DNA from: Planctomycetota bacterium
Lineage (GTDB): Bacteria; Planctomycetota; B15-G4
Assembly (NCBI GenBank): GCA_029259715.1
Contig: JAJDEP010000017.1
Coordinates: 62,001 to 126,000, forward strand
Length of the DNA stretch: 64,000 bases
Reading direction: 5' to 3'
Below the pieces are notes generated by a model. The model worked only from the letters and a program-made list of their open reading frames with translations, was not told the DNA's origin and made no database searches. Below, in pieces: positions 23,471 through 32,643 of this stretch. A program made the position numbers and the translations under genes. Each line of letters opens with the position of its first letter. Position 1 is the stretch's first letter.

Positions 23471-26400
23471 GTGAGACAAGCCAAGCCATCGCGTCGTTCG
23501 GTTGTGGGAATGGTCACCGCCTTCGGCGTCGTCTTGCTGGCAGGGCTGCTTTGGTGGTTGCAGGCGGAAGCTCCCGAGGGAGCCGCCGCCGACGACGACA
23601 GGGAACACCGAGATTCACCGGTACACGGCGGCCCCCTCGACGCCACACCCAGGCCGCCCTCCAAAGCTCCCGTCGACTCGCCCACCCACCGCGAAGACGC
23701 CACAAGTCTGGCTCCCGTGCAGACACCCGTGGCCGATCTGCATGCACTGGGACGCGACATCGACTGGATCGGTCGGGTCGTCGACGGCGAGGGGAGACCG
23801 GTGGAGGGCGCCGACGTCCATTTCGTGCCGGATCCGGTCACGGCACGGCAGGTCGGACTCCTCTTCCGAGAGCTGGAGTTGCCCGAGGGGCCTGAGCGCC
23901 TCATACAACCTTCCCTCGCTACCGTGCCGCGCAGCCGGACGGACGCCGACGGCCGCTATCGACTCCCCTCGCCGCCGCCCGAGGGACGCTGGCGAGAAGA
24001 AATCCCCGGGGGAGAAGTACGCGTTCCCCTCGTCGTGGTTCGCGCTCCCGGATATGCGGCGAGCCGCGTGTACTCCGACCGACCCTCTGAGGGCGAACAC
24101 GACCTGGGGGAGACGCGCCTCTGGTCCGCCGGCGCCGTCGAGGGCCATGTCACCGACGAGGACGGCAAACCCATCCCCGACGTAATCGTCGAAGTCGTGG
24201 ATTACAGGCCCAGCGACAGCTCCTCCTGGTCGACCTATTTTCTCGCGCATCCCGCCGATGGAGTGCATGCCACGACGACCGACGCCTCGGGGGCCTTCCG
24301 CTTGCAAGAATTGCGCCAGGGAAACGTAACCCTCGCTTTCTCGACGCCTTCGCACGTGACGAAGCAGACCGAAGTGCGTCGCATCGACTCCGAAGCGACG
24401 ACACGAGACATCGTGCTCCATCGGGGACTGCCATTGACCGGCCGTGTGGTCGACACTCTGAACAGGCCGATCGCCGCGGCCCGGGTCGTGGCCATCCCCG
24501 CCGCCGTCGTGTTCAAGGTGAACGGCGGATTGCTGAATGCGACTGAACAAGAGGCCTGGAACCACAACCAGGGCACTCGCATCCGGAGCAACGAGTTCTG
24601 GGGCATCCAGCAAAGGCAGGACCAGGGGCTGCGGCTGATGCAATCCACAGGGCACCCCGCTATTCGCGAGGTGTCGACGGATGCCGAGGGACGGTTCACT
24701 CTCGGCGGGCTGCCCCCACACGGCGTGGGCCTGCTCGTGAAGGGCGAAGGATTCGCCGTCACGTCCCTGGCAGACTTCATCCCCGACGGGAACCCGCTCG
24801 AGATCGTCCTCACGACCGAGGCGTTGCTCACACTATGGGTGCTCGACTCAGCGACCAGCGCCCCGGTCGCCGGCGCCGAGGTCACGGCCTGGCGCATCCT
24901 CGGCGGCGAGACCGAGAGCGTCCCCATCTCCGTCGTCGTCAACGGCGACGAGCCGGGTGCCTTCCGACTCTCGGGACTCGGCCCCGAGCAGAACCTCTTC
25001 AATGTGCGCGCGCCCGGGTACGGCTTCCACCGCGAGACCACGCCGGGCGTCCCTGCGGGTGAGCACTGGGAGCACGAGATCCTGCTCACGGCCGCAGCAC
25101 AGTTCACCGGTCGCGTCGTTGATGCCGACGGAACACCCATCGAGCGCGCCCACGTTCAGATCACGACGAAGCACACTCTTCCGACCGTCTGCAACACCTG
25201 GTCGGGAATCGACGGTGTCTTCGACTGCGACGGGATGCCGGCGGGATATGCCCGGGCCATCGTTCGCGCCGATGGCTTTGCACCGCGCCATGTGAGCTAC
25301 CTCTCAGCCAGCGTCGGACAGGTCACCGACATGGGAGACATCGAGCTGGGACGGGGCGCTTCCCTGTCGGGAGTCGTGGCCAGCCGGCGCGGCGAGACCC
25401 TTGCCGACGTTAGCGTCACGCTCACGACCCGAAAGGATCCGCTCGAGGCGCGCCAGGGCAAAGGCACGCGCCGTGCCCGCACCGATGAAACCGGGCGCTA
25501 CCGATTCGCCGACCTGCCGCCGGGGACCTGGACCGGAGCGGTGTCCCTCTACCCCCACTTCAGTAGCGCCTTCGACCTCGGCGATCCGATCGAGGTTGCC
25601 CATGGCGAGTCGATCGTACGCGACTTCGTGGTCCCTGAACGGCCCCGCGTCCGCGGTGTCATCCGCACCCGCGACGGACCGGTTGTCGGAGCGCGGCTGG
25701 GGCCGGGCATCCAACCGCACAATCTCTGGGATGGAATCACCGGTGTCGGGAGCCGGGCCGCACTCTTGAAAGCCGAACCGCCGGCCGCCGGCATTTCGCT
25801 GTGGGGCGCCACACTCTCGGATCCCAACGGCGCCTTCGCATTCTCGGCCAGGGAGCCGGCGCAGTTGTGGATCGTCGCTGAAGTCCCCTCAGGCCCCACC
25901 CAGTCCTTCGACCTCGGTCACGTCGATTGGGATGAGGTGCGTGAGGTCGAGATGGTCGTTCCGTCCGGGGAACTCGGCGGCGTTGTATTGGATCGGACGA
26001 CGCGGAGACCCGTCGCAGGATTCGGTCTCGGGGTCCGCAGACAAGCTTCGGGCGATGACGAGGGGCGTCGACCGTACTACGTCAAGACCGACGGCGATGG
26101 ACGCTTCCACGCCCAGCACCTCGAGCCCGGCAGCTACTCGCTGAGCGGGAAGGGTCGCCAACTCAACCGGTACCTTCCCCTGGATGCCGGTCCGTTTGCA
26201 GTGGGAGACGAAGTTCCTTTCATTGCACTCGAGCTCGAGGTCGAGCCCGGGGCGTCTGTCTCAGGAATCCTGCTTGACGCGACGGACAGCGTGTACGTGG
26301 AGACCGCCAGCCTGCGCATGTTCCTGCGCACCGATGTCGCCGAGCCGCCCCCCCATCATCGTCGGCACGTGTTCATCAAGGACGGACGCTTCGACGTCGG

Positions 26401-26554
26401 TGGATTGGAGCCCGGTGAGTGGGTCCTGACTGCACTCGAGAAGGGCTTTCGCGATGAGTGGCTCGACGTGGCGCGGGAGCGGGGCGTCTCGATCACGTTG
26501 GGCCCAGGCGAGTCGCGTGAGGTGTCGCTCACGCTGACACCGCCTGGCCCTTGA
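23471..26554 (+). CDS. Large exported protein of carboxypeptidase-regulatory-like beta modules
   Basis: A 1027-residue protein. The GTG at 23471 has a near-perfect ribosome site (GGGGGGAG) and gives a basic N-terminus followed by a TM anchor (VVGMVTAFGVVLLAGLLWWL). From ~90 onward there are many transthyretin-like/CarboxypepD_reg modules, seen as repeated phrases such as GRVVDGEGRPVEGADVHFVP, GHVTDEDGKPIPDVIVEVVD, GRVVDTLNRPIAAARVVAIP, GRVVDADGTPIERAHVQI and DETGRYRFADLPPGTW. No protease or other catalytic domain is visible. The protein is probably anchored in the cytoplasmic membrane with a periplasmic rod of beta modules. A TAGGAT box lies at 23414-23419. Confidence 0.85.
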   Translation: MRQAKPSRRSVVGMVTAFGVVLLAGLLWWLQAEAPEGAAADDDREHRDSPVHGGPLDATPRPPSKAPVDSPTHREDATSLAPVQTPVADLHALGRDIDWIGRVVDGEGRPVEGADVHFVPDPVTARQVGLLFRELELPEGPERLIQPSLATVPRSRTDADGRYRLPSPPPEGRWREEIPGGEVRVPLVVVRAPGYAASRVYSDRPSEGEHDLGETRLWSAGAVEGHVTDEDGKPIPDVIVEVVDYRPSDSSSWSTYFLAHPADGVHATTTDASGAFRLQELRQGNVTLAFSTPSHVTKQTEVRRIDSEATTRDIVLHRGLPLTGRVVDTLNRPIAAARVVAIPAAVVFKVNGGLLNATEQEAWNHNQGTRIRSNEFWGIQQRQDQGLRLMQSTGHPAIREVSTDAEGRFTLGGLPPHGVGLLVKGEGFAVTSLADFIPDGNPLEIVLTTEALLTLWVLDSATSAPVAGAEVTAWRILGGETESVPISVVVNGDEPGAFRLSGLGPEQNLFNVRAPGYGFHRETTPGVPAGEHWEHEILLTAAAQFTGRVVDADGTPIERAHVQITTKHTLPTVCNTWSGIDGVFDCDGMPAGYARAIVRADGFAPRHVSYLSASVGQVTDMGDIELGRGASLSGVVASRRGETLADVSVTLTTRKDPLEARQGKGTRRARTDETGRYRFADLPPGTWTGAVSLYPHFSSAFDLGDPIEVAHGESIVRDFVVPERPRVRGVIRTRDGPVVGARLGPGIQPHNLWDGITGVGSRAALLKAEPPAAGISLWGATLSDPNGAFAFSAREPAQLWIVAEVPSGPTQSFDLGHVDWDEVREVEMVVPSGELGGVVLDRTTRRPVAGFGLGVRRQASGDDEGRRPYYVKTDGDGRFHAQHLEPGSYSLSGKGRQLNRYLPLDAGPFAVGDEVPFIALELEVEPGASVSGILLDATDSVYVETASLRMFLRTDVAEPPPHHRRHVFIKDGRFDVGGLEPGEWVLTALEKGFRDEWLDVARERGVSITLGPGESREVSLTLTPPGP

Positions 26555-26576
26555 CCGCGCCGCGCCGAACTCGGCC

Positions 26577-27077
26577 TCAGCTCCCGACCACTTCGCCGGT
26601 GGCCAGCAGCACGGTGATCACGCGGGTCTCGCCCTTGCACGCGAAGGTGACCGAACCGCCCCGGTCGGGCAGACCGCCGGGGCCGAAGATGGCCGCCGTC
26701 CCGTTGGAGCCGAAGTCGGCGGCGGTGCAATCGATGTCCGACACCTGCCCGGGCCGGTCGAAGGTCACGATGTAGACGCCGCGGGTGAGCGGGTCGGTGA
26801 CCGGCGCCCCCGCCCCGTCCACGATGGCGAAGCCGTCGGAGGCCGGGTCGAAGACCACCCCGTGCGTCGTCCCCGTGCCCTCCGCCAGGTAGCGCGCATA
26901 GTCGATGGCGTTGGCGACCTGCGTCTCGACCAGGTCGAGCCGCTCGGCCCCGCTCTGACGGAAGGTCGGTACGGCCAGCGATCCGAACAGCGCGATGATG
27001 GCGACGACGATCAGCAACTCGACCAGCGTCATGCCCTGGTGGGCACCGGGAGGGCGGCGACTCTCGCGCCGTCTCAC
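26577..27077 (-). CDS. GspH/FimT-like minor pseudopilin
   Basis: A 166-residue protein with a class III signal: basic leader, then G-MTLVELLIVVAIIALFGSL, with Glu at position +5 of the mature helix and Met replacing the usual Phe at +1. The C-terminal beta domain (GTTHGVVFDPASDGF; ETRVITVLLATGEV) resembles GspH. It is last in a four-gene set in which each gene overlaps the next. Pseudopilins assemble into short periplasmic filaments of type II secretion or type IV pili after prepilin peptidase processing. Confidence 0.88.
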   Translation of the reverse strand: MRRRESRRPPGAHQGMTLVELLIVVAIIALFGSLAVPTFRQSGAERLDLVETQVANAIDYARYLAEGTGTTHGVVFDPASDGFAIVDGAGAPVTDPLTRGVYIVTFDRPGQVSDIDCTAADFGSNGTAAIFGPGGLPDRGGSVTFACKGETRVITVLLATGEVVGS

Positions 27078-28138
27078 TTCGGGCCGGGACCCTGGGCCGG
27101 CTGGGCCTGGGCCGACTGGGCCTGAATCTGCTGCGGGGCCGCCTGGGGAGTCTCGATCGGCACGGTTTCGCCCGGCCCCACGTAGCTGCCGATGGTGAAG
27201 GCCTTGATGGCGTCCAGCTCGCCGGTCGTCGCGCGCTGGCGATCGAAGACCAGGCGCGTGATGCCCTGCGAACCCGAGCGGAGCGCCGTCGGCCAGGTTT
27301 GGGGGCCGCGGCCGAGTCCGAGCTGCGTCACGTTGGCCATGCTGCCGTCGATGACGTTGACGACGAGCTGGCGGTGCAAGGCGATGCGCGCGTCGTCTTC
27401 GTTCTCGATCTTGAACTCCTGGGCCACGATCACACCGTGTGACTGAAGGCGCGGGTCGTCCTTCGCCTTGACCTCGGCATCGGGTGCCACGATGGCGCAG
27501 CCCGCGAGGACCCCGCTGACCGGCTCGATGATCACCGCCCCCTTGAGCTCGACCTCGATGGGATCTTCGACCGGGTCGTCGGTCATGGCGTTGGCGCTCA
27601 CGATGGACCCGCGTAGCACCGTGTTGGTCAGCTTGAGCTTCGTGTCCGCAGCCACGAGCAGGATCCCGTCGACGACCTCGTCCTCGAACTCGAAATCGGA
27701 GTCGACGTTGATCAGCAGGGGTGAGGCCAGGATCGCGGTCCGCGCCGCCTCGGTCAGTGTGGGCAGGTCGCCGCCCTCGGCGTAGTAGACCTCGGCCAGC
27801 ACCGTCAGCAGGCGGCTGGTGCCCTCATTCGTGGAGGTCACCTGGATGTCGAGCAGGCCATCGGCCGAGTCATCGACGGAGATCGAGAGTTCTTCGCCCC
27901 CCGGCGCGGTGACCGTTCCGCCACCGCTGAGACCGGAGAGCAGCGATTGGCGCGCGAAGGCCAACCCGGAGTCGAGGTTGGTCTCGACCCGCATCTGCTC
28001 GGGGGCCGACCCCTTGGTGCGCGCCAGGACCGCCGATTGCGAGTAGGTCGCCACCAGGCTCGCCACGAGCGCGAGCATGAGCACCACCGACAACAGGATG
28101 TACCCGCCCTGCGAGGCGGCTCGTTCGGATCGAATCAT
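27074..28138 (-). CDS. PilX/GspK-like pilus-assembly protein
   Basis: A 354-residue protein with a prepilin-like N-terminus (ASQGGYILLSVVLMLALVAS) lacking the canonical Glu+5, as in GspK/PilX. The middle region carries repeated beta strands (SDFEFEDEVVDGILLVA, LKGAVIIEPVSGVLAGCAIV). The C-terminus is Gln/Pro/Ala rich (PQAAPQQIQAQSAQAQPAQG). It overlaps both neighbours by four bases (ATGA type). In T2SS, GspK caps the pseudopilus tip with GspI and GspJ; the same role is plausible here. Confidence 0.78.
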   Translation of the reverse strand: MIRSERAASQGGYILLSVVLMLALVASLVATYSQSAVLARTKGSAPEQMRVETNLDSGLAFARQSLLSGLSGGGTVTAPGGEELSISVDDSADGLLDIQVTSTNEGTSRLLTVLAEVYYAEGGDLPTLTEAARTAILASPLLINVDSDFEFEDEVVDGILLVAADTKLKLTNTVLRGSIVSANAMTDDPVEDPIEVELKGAVIIEPVSGVLAGCAIVAPDAEVKAKDDPRLQSHGVIVAQEFKIENEDDARIALHRQLVVNVIDGSMANVTQLGLGRGPQTWPTALRSGSQGITRLVFDRQRATTGELDAIKAFTIGSYVGPGETVPIETPQAAPQQIQAQSAQAQPAQGPGPK

Positions 28139-28632
28139 GGGTGGATCCACCAGGTGAATTGGCCCCGGATGACGTCGAGCCGCTTGATGGTCACGTCCAT
28201 GCGCCACAGCACGGCAGCGCCATCGTCGACCGTGGACGCCCGTGACGGATCGTCGAGGGCGACCTGGGTGAGCGCCACCTCCTGCTTCCAATCGCTGAGG
28301 TCGGTGCGCACCGCCCGACGGGCGTTGATGGGTGGACTGAAAGTCGCACCCGCCAGGTCCTCGAGCACGAGCACCTGGGCTCCGTTCGTCGCCGGCGTGC
28401 CATCCCAGACGCCGCGCTCGACCTCCAGCGCCAGGCAATGGATCTCGGTGGCCAGGACGAAGGCCGTGGCCGGGTGATCGTCGTGCATGGCCTTGACCAC
28501 GGCCGCGCTGCTCAGCGCGGAGAACGCTGCCATCAACGCCACCCCCACGACGACGGCGGCCAGGGTCACCTCCATCAGGGTGAAGCCCGCCCGCGCGTTC
28601 CGCCGGGCCCCGCGTTCCTTCCGCCGGGTCAT
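28135..28632 (-). CDS. GspI/PilV-like minor pseudopilin
   Basis: A 165-residue protein with a class III signal after a basic leader: ARAG-FTLMEVTLAAVVVGVA with Glu+5 and Phe+1. The soluble part is short and beta-rich (EVERGVWDG, VLWRMDVTIKRLDVIRGQF). Size and order next to the GspJ- and GspK-like genes fit GspI/PilV. Four-base overlaps with both neighbours mean the set is translated as a block. Confidence 0.85.
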   Translation of the reverse strand: MTRRKERGARRNARAGFTLMEVTLAAVVVGVALMAAFSALSSAAVVKAMHDDHPATAFVLATEIHCLALEVERGVWDGTPATNGAQVLVLEDLAGATFSPPINARRAVRTDLSDWKQEVALTQVALDDPSRASTVDDGAAVLWRMDVTIKRLDVIRGQFTWWIHP

Positions 28633-29903
28633 GGTGTCGCTCCCGTCTCGCCCGGCACGACACCCGTCCACGGATCGGGCGCCATGACCTGGTTGTAGAC
28701 CGATGACGATCCCGAGCGGGTCTCGCCCGCAGCGCTGGTGATCGAGAGGCCCACCGACGCGACCACCGCGGTCTCGGTGGTGGTCGTGATCACGCGGGTG
28801 CCCCTCAACACGAAGGGGAACTCGCGGTCGAGTCGGTCGACGTCGTCGCCGGCCTCCTTGCGCTTCACGATGTCCCAGGCCTTGCTGCGACTCTTGGCCG
28901 CCACCAGCGAGATGGAGCCCAGGCCGTTCACGGTGAACTGCAGCGTGTAGCCGACGCCGGGATAGAGCTGCACGTTCGGCATCGTGAAGGCGAGGTTGCT
29001 GTTGATGGTCGGCACCGAGAACACGTCGAACGATTCCTCGGACCCGCAGGTCGGGATGTCCCCATGGGCGATGTGCTCGGCCAGATCCCCCACCGGGATG
29101 TTCGTGTCGACGCCCGCGTGGCAGACGGCGGTCTTCCAGAGGCCCCCGAGCAGGCTCATCGTCACCCGCGTCAGGTCGATGGTCGAAAGGGGCAGGATGG
29201 CCAGGCCGAGGGGCTTGCTGCCGAGGGCCGCGGCTCCCGGCTTGAGTCGCGCATCGCCGTGGGCCTTCGAGGGCGACAGGGTCAGGACCACCTGCCCGGA
29301 GAAGCCGGCGCTCGAAGCGATGGGCAGCTCGAGTGATTCGGGCACCGCGTAGACCAGTCTCTCGTTGACGCCGGTGACGCTGCCCTCTCCGGCATCCTCG
29401 GCCAGGGTCAGGCCGAGGCCCAGCATGCCCGTGTGGCCCATGGCATAGGTCTTGTCGGGGCTCGGGACATCGCACTGAGCCAGCGTGCCGTAGACGCTCT
29501 GGGTCGGACCGTCCCGATAGCGGGTGATGGAGTTGATGACCTCGAAGGTCACGTCCGTCACATCCGCCGCCAGGACTCCGGTCTCGCCCGACGGCAGCTC
29601 CAGCAGCAGGTCGGTGCCATCGAGGCGGTATTCCGAGACATCGCCGGACGCGTCGGCCAGGCGCAACCGCGTCGCGCTGGGAACGTCGGCCCACCAGGCG
29701 TAGCGGACATCCCGCGCGATGCGTGCCAGCGCCCGGTCGATGTCGTCGGCCGAATCACTCTCGAGGGCCGCCACCGTGGTGGCGAAGAGTCCGGCCGACT
29801 GGGCTGTCGCGATCATGAGCAGTGCGCCCAGGGCCGCGGCGAGCATCATCTCGACGAGGGTGAAGCCGCGGATTCGCCGTTGCACTGCGTGGTTCGTGGT
29901 CAT
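28629..29903 (-). CDS. GspJ/PilW-like minor pseudopilin
   Basis: A 424-residue protein beginning with a class III signal (RIRG-FTLVEMMLAAALGALL, Glu+5), followed by a long soluble domain (DDIDRALARIARDVRYAWWA and SEYRLDGTDLLLELPSGETG, typical of PilW/GspJ). It is twice the usual GspJ length; the extra ~200 residues (FSVPTINSNLAFTMPNVQLY and around) are probably a surface-exposed insert. It is the first gene of the operon. No strong ribosome site is seen. Confidence 0.85.
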   Translation of the reverse strand: MTTNHAVQRRIRGFTLVEMMLAAALGALLMIATAQSAGLFATTVAALESDSADDIDRALARIARDVRYAWWADVPSATRLRLADASGDVSEYRLDGTDLLLELPSGETGVLAADVTDVTFEVINSITRYRDGPTQSVYGTLAQCDVPSPDKTYAMGHTGMLGLGLTLAEDAGEGSVTGVNERLVYAVPESLELPIASSAGFSGQVVLTLSPSKAHGDARLKPGAAALGSKPLGLAILPLSTIDLTRVTMSLLGGLWKTAVCHAGVDTNIPVGDLAEHIAHGDIPTCGSEESFDVFSVPTINSNLAFTMPNVQLYPGVGYTLQFTVNGLGSISLVAAKSRSKAWDIVKRKEAGDDVDRLDREFPFVLRGTRVITTTTETAVVASVGLSITSAAGETRSGSSSVYNQVMAPDPWTGVVPGETGATP

Positions 29904-29963
29904 GAGGCCTGCTGCCGGAAGTGGTGATCGCGCAGACCTTCGTCGGAAATCGACCGGAAAACA

Positions 29964-29982
29964 TGTAGTCCGAACGACTACA
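29964..29982. promoter_or_regulatory. Perfect 7-base inverted repeat (possible operator)
   Basis: TGTAGTC and GACTACA are separated by five bases, 61 bases upstream of the pseudopilin operon start. The surrounding 60 bases are AT-richer than the genes on either side. Symmetry and placement suit a regulator site; no factor can be named. Confidence 0.35.
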
Positions 29983-30143
29983 AATTCCTGTGGGGAGGCC
30001 TCGGGAATCCCGCAATCGAGACAATCGCCCGCCGAGACACCGCAGGCCCGTCATTCGCCGGCTCAGAAAAAACCTTCAGCCGCGGTCTCGTGCGCTCCGT
30101 GGCGGCGGCCCGCAGACGGATCCGCCCTCAGACGGGTCCGCCT

Positions 30144-31868
30144 TCAGCGCGCCTGCCAGGAGTAGAGGACCTGCTCGCCCCGCGCGCGGCTCACCAGGTT
30201 CCAGGACTCGGCGAACGACTCGAGCACTTCGACACCGCGCGCATAGCTCTTCTGCACGGGGAAGACGGCTCGCTTGAAGCCCCACGCCGGGATGAGGTTG
30301 AGGACCTCCTGCACCACCGCCTTGTCGGTGTTCTTGCGGATGTTCTGCTCGACCACCCAGTAGGCCACCGAGACCGCCTGCGGATCTTTCGGGTCGCGGT
30401 TGATGTAGACACACCCCGTGATCTCGTCGAGGGACGGCGTCAGCACGGCCAGGGCGTAGGCCTCGTCCCGCTCGAACTCGCCGAAGTGGCGCTCGAGGTC
30501 GCCGCGGTCGCCCTCGAGGGTCATGTCGTCCTGCGGCCAGCCGCCCCACCCCAGCGCCGCGCGCAGGTGCTCGCGGTTGTCCATGCAGGCCTTGTAGTCC
30601 AGCTCGACGTGGCGCGGATGCAGCGGCTGCAGCACGAAACCGCCGGTGCGCAGCTCGAAGTCGACGCCCGGACGCGGGCCGCGGTCGGTCACCATGCCGC
30701 CCTCGGTTCCGCCCCCATCGTCGCCGCTCCGCTCCATGCCGGGAGGCGGCGGGCCGGCCCCCACCTCGGCCGCGGCCATGGAGATCTGCGCCGTGGTGTC
30801 GCCGAGCTCCACCTGGGAATTGCTGCAGACCACGACCATGGAGTCGCCGTGGAAACCGATGGTGTTGATGAAGCCCCGGTCATTGCCGCCCTCGAACAGG
30901 TTGGGACCCGCGACACCGTACCGGCCCAGGGACTCGGGCGTCAGCACCTCGCCACCGCGCAGGAACTCGCGCCAGCGGTACAGGTCCCGGGGCGTCGAGA
31001 CCATGCCGCCGCTGCCCATGACGAGCCACGACGTCGGGCCCCAGTGGGAGGGCGCATTGACCTCCCCCCACAGGTTGCCGCCCAGGCCCACCGCCACTTC
31101 GCCGGCGGGGAATCGCGCCGCGAGCGGATAGTTGCCGGTGCGCTGCATGCCCGCCGGCTCGAAGAAGTGCTCGCGCAGGAAGGCCTCGTAGTCCTGACCC
31201 GAGGCGATCTCGACGACGGCCGCCAACACCCCCCAGGCGGCGTGGGAATGCTCAGCCCGGGCGCCCGGCTCGAACAGCAGCTCCGAGGTCAGCACGCGGC
31301 GCAGGAATTCCTGCCGGTCGATCCACGCGAGGTCGAGGTTCGCGTCGACGCCGGGGAGGCCGGGGAAGTCGAGCAACCCCGAGCGCCCGGAGCGCAGGTG
31401 TTCGAGGGTGAGGCCGCGCTTGTCGGCGGGCACCCCGTCGGGCAGGCCCCCGCGCTTGCCGGCGCGCTTCAGCACCGGGTCGAGGTGCATGGCAACGGGG
31501 TCGCTCAGCGACAGCTTGCCCAGTTCGGCCAGCTTGAGGATGGCGCCGTGGGTGAAGTCGATGGGCGTCGAGCCGATGGCGAAGAGGGTCTCGGGCGTGA
31601 CCTTGTGCTGCTTTGCCGGGTCGGCATAACCGTAGCCCTGTTCGAGCACGACCTCGCCGTCACGCACCGCGAGGATCGAACCCGAGAGGCCGTTGGCGGC
31701 CCCCAGCTCCATGAGCTCGGGCAGGCTCTCCCAGGTGATGCCGGAGTCCTGGGGAGCGGCGGGCACCGGAGAGGCCGTGGCGAGCGCCGGACCAGCGACG
31801 GCGGTCGCCGGCCACGCGACGAGGTTCAGCAACGCCAAGGCGACACAACGCGAGGCAACACCAACCAT
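30144..31868 (-). CDS. Exported serine-hydrolase-fold protein (degenerate beta-lactamase family) fused to a GNAT-like domain
   Basis: A 574-residue protein with signal peptide (CVALALLNLVAWPATAVAGP) and a GGAG ribosome site. Residues ~45-350 follow the class C beta-lactamase/PBP4* family (SILAVRDGEVVLEQGYGYAD, ILKLAELGKLSLSDPV). However, the SxxK motif reads S100-T-P-I103, so the catalytic Lys is missing, and the YxN motif reads H207-S-H209. A Gly/Pro-rich linker (~370-405) leads to a GNAT-like C-terminal domain (LHPRHVELDYKACMDNREHL ... GCVYINRDPK ... AYWVVEQNIRKNTDKAVVQE). A GNAT-like domain behind an export signal is unusual. It is probably a binding or pseudo-enzyme; activity cannot be predicted. 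Confidence 0.8.
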   Translation of the reverse strand: MVGVASRCVALALLNLVAWPATAVAGPALATASPVPAAPQDSGITWESLPELMELGAANGLSGSILAVRDGEVVLEQGYGYADPAKQHKVTPETLFAIGSTPIDFTHGAILKLAELGKLSLSDPVAMHLDPVLKRAGKRGGLPDGVPADKRGLTLEHLRSGRSGLLDFPGLPGVDANLDLAWIDRQEFLRRVLTSELLFEPGARAEHSHAAWGVLAAVVEIASGQDYEAFLREHFFEPAGMQRTGNYPLAARFPAGEVAVGLGGNLWGEVNAPSHWGPTSWLVMGSGGMVSTPRDLYRWREFLRGGEVLTPESLGRYGVAGPNLFEGGNDRGFINTIGFHGDSMVVVCSNSQVELGDTTAQISMAAAEVGAGPPPPGMERSGDDGGGTEGGMVTDRGPRPGVDFELRTGGFVLQPLHPRHVELDYKACMDNREHLRAALGWGGWPQDDMTLEGDRGDLERHFGEFERDEAYALAVLTPSLDEITGCVYINRDPKDPQAVSVAYWVVEQNIRKNTDKAVVQEVLNLIPAWGFKRAVFPVQKSYARGVEVLESFAESWNLVSRARGEQVLYSWQAR

Positions 31869-31999
31869 GTCCTTCTCCTCAAGGGCCCGCTGCCCGCGGG
31901 GCCGGGGAATCCGTTCTCGACAGCACGCCGGGAGCTCGGCAGCACGCCGGACCGGATCGTCGCATGGCCCTACGCGCGGGGCCACGCCGATGGTTGGAC

Positions 32000-32548
32000 C
32001 TACTCCTGCCACACCAGCAGGCGCACGCCGTGCAGGTCGTCCTCGTCGAGGATCAGGCCGGGTCCGAAGGCGCGCAGGTCGTCGGCGGTGAGCCCCACCG
32101 CGTTGGGGTCGAAGCGCGTGCGGCGCAGGACCATGGCGACCGCCGGCCCCTTCATCGACAGGAACCAGAAGGGCATCTCGACGCTCACCAGCGTCCCTTC
32201 CCGGGGCAGGTACGCCAGCACATGGAATGTGGACGGCTCCTCGGCCGCGTCGTGAGCGGGCGCCGCGTCCTCGCCGTCCGTGTTTCCGGACTCGCCGGTT
32301 CGCACCACTCGGCCGGTCGCGTCGATGCTCACCATGGGCGCGCGGCCCGCCCACGGACGGCGCGCCTCGGCGAAGGCCTGCAGGGCAGCGCCCGCGTCCG
32401 CCTCCGACACATCGACGGCGTTCCACGCCGAGACCGCGAAGACGCTCAGGCCCACGACGAGGGCCAGCAGTCCGATCACGGCGAAGTCGCGGGAGCGTTT
32501 CATGGGCCGGGACGGGGCGTCCGGGGATGCAGGCTCATCGGCCAACAT
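32000..32548 (-). CDS. Single-pass membrane protein of unknown function
   Basis: About 182 residues with one N-terminal TM helix (FAVIGLLALVVGLSVFAVSA) and a periplasmic part containing an acidic low-complexity stretch (SGNTDGEDAAPAHDAAEEPS). This is followed by a small mixed domain (EMPFWFLSMKGPAVAMVLRR ... FGPGLILDEDDLHGVRLLVW). No recognised family. Starts at 32548 and 32503 are both possible; neither has a clear ribosome site. The beta-lactamase-like gene lies downstream on the same strand and the SUKH gene upstream. Confidence 0.7.
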   Translation of the reverse strand: MLADEPASPDAPSRPMKRSRDFAVIGLLALVVGLSVFAVSAWNAVDVSEADAGAALQAFAEARRPWAGRAPMVSIDATGRVVRTGESGNTDGEDAAPAHDAAEEPSTFHVLAYLPREGTLVSVEMPFWFLSMKGPAVAMVLRRTRFDPNAVGLTADDLRAFGPGLILDEDDLHGVRLLVWQE

Positions 32549-32643
32549 GGTCACACAGCCGGGTGTCGGGACGACCATGACGAAACGGGGGCGCCGCGCG
32601 CACCCCACCAACCGAGGCATCGATCCAAGGACCTCCTCGACCC

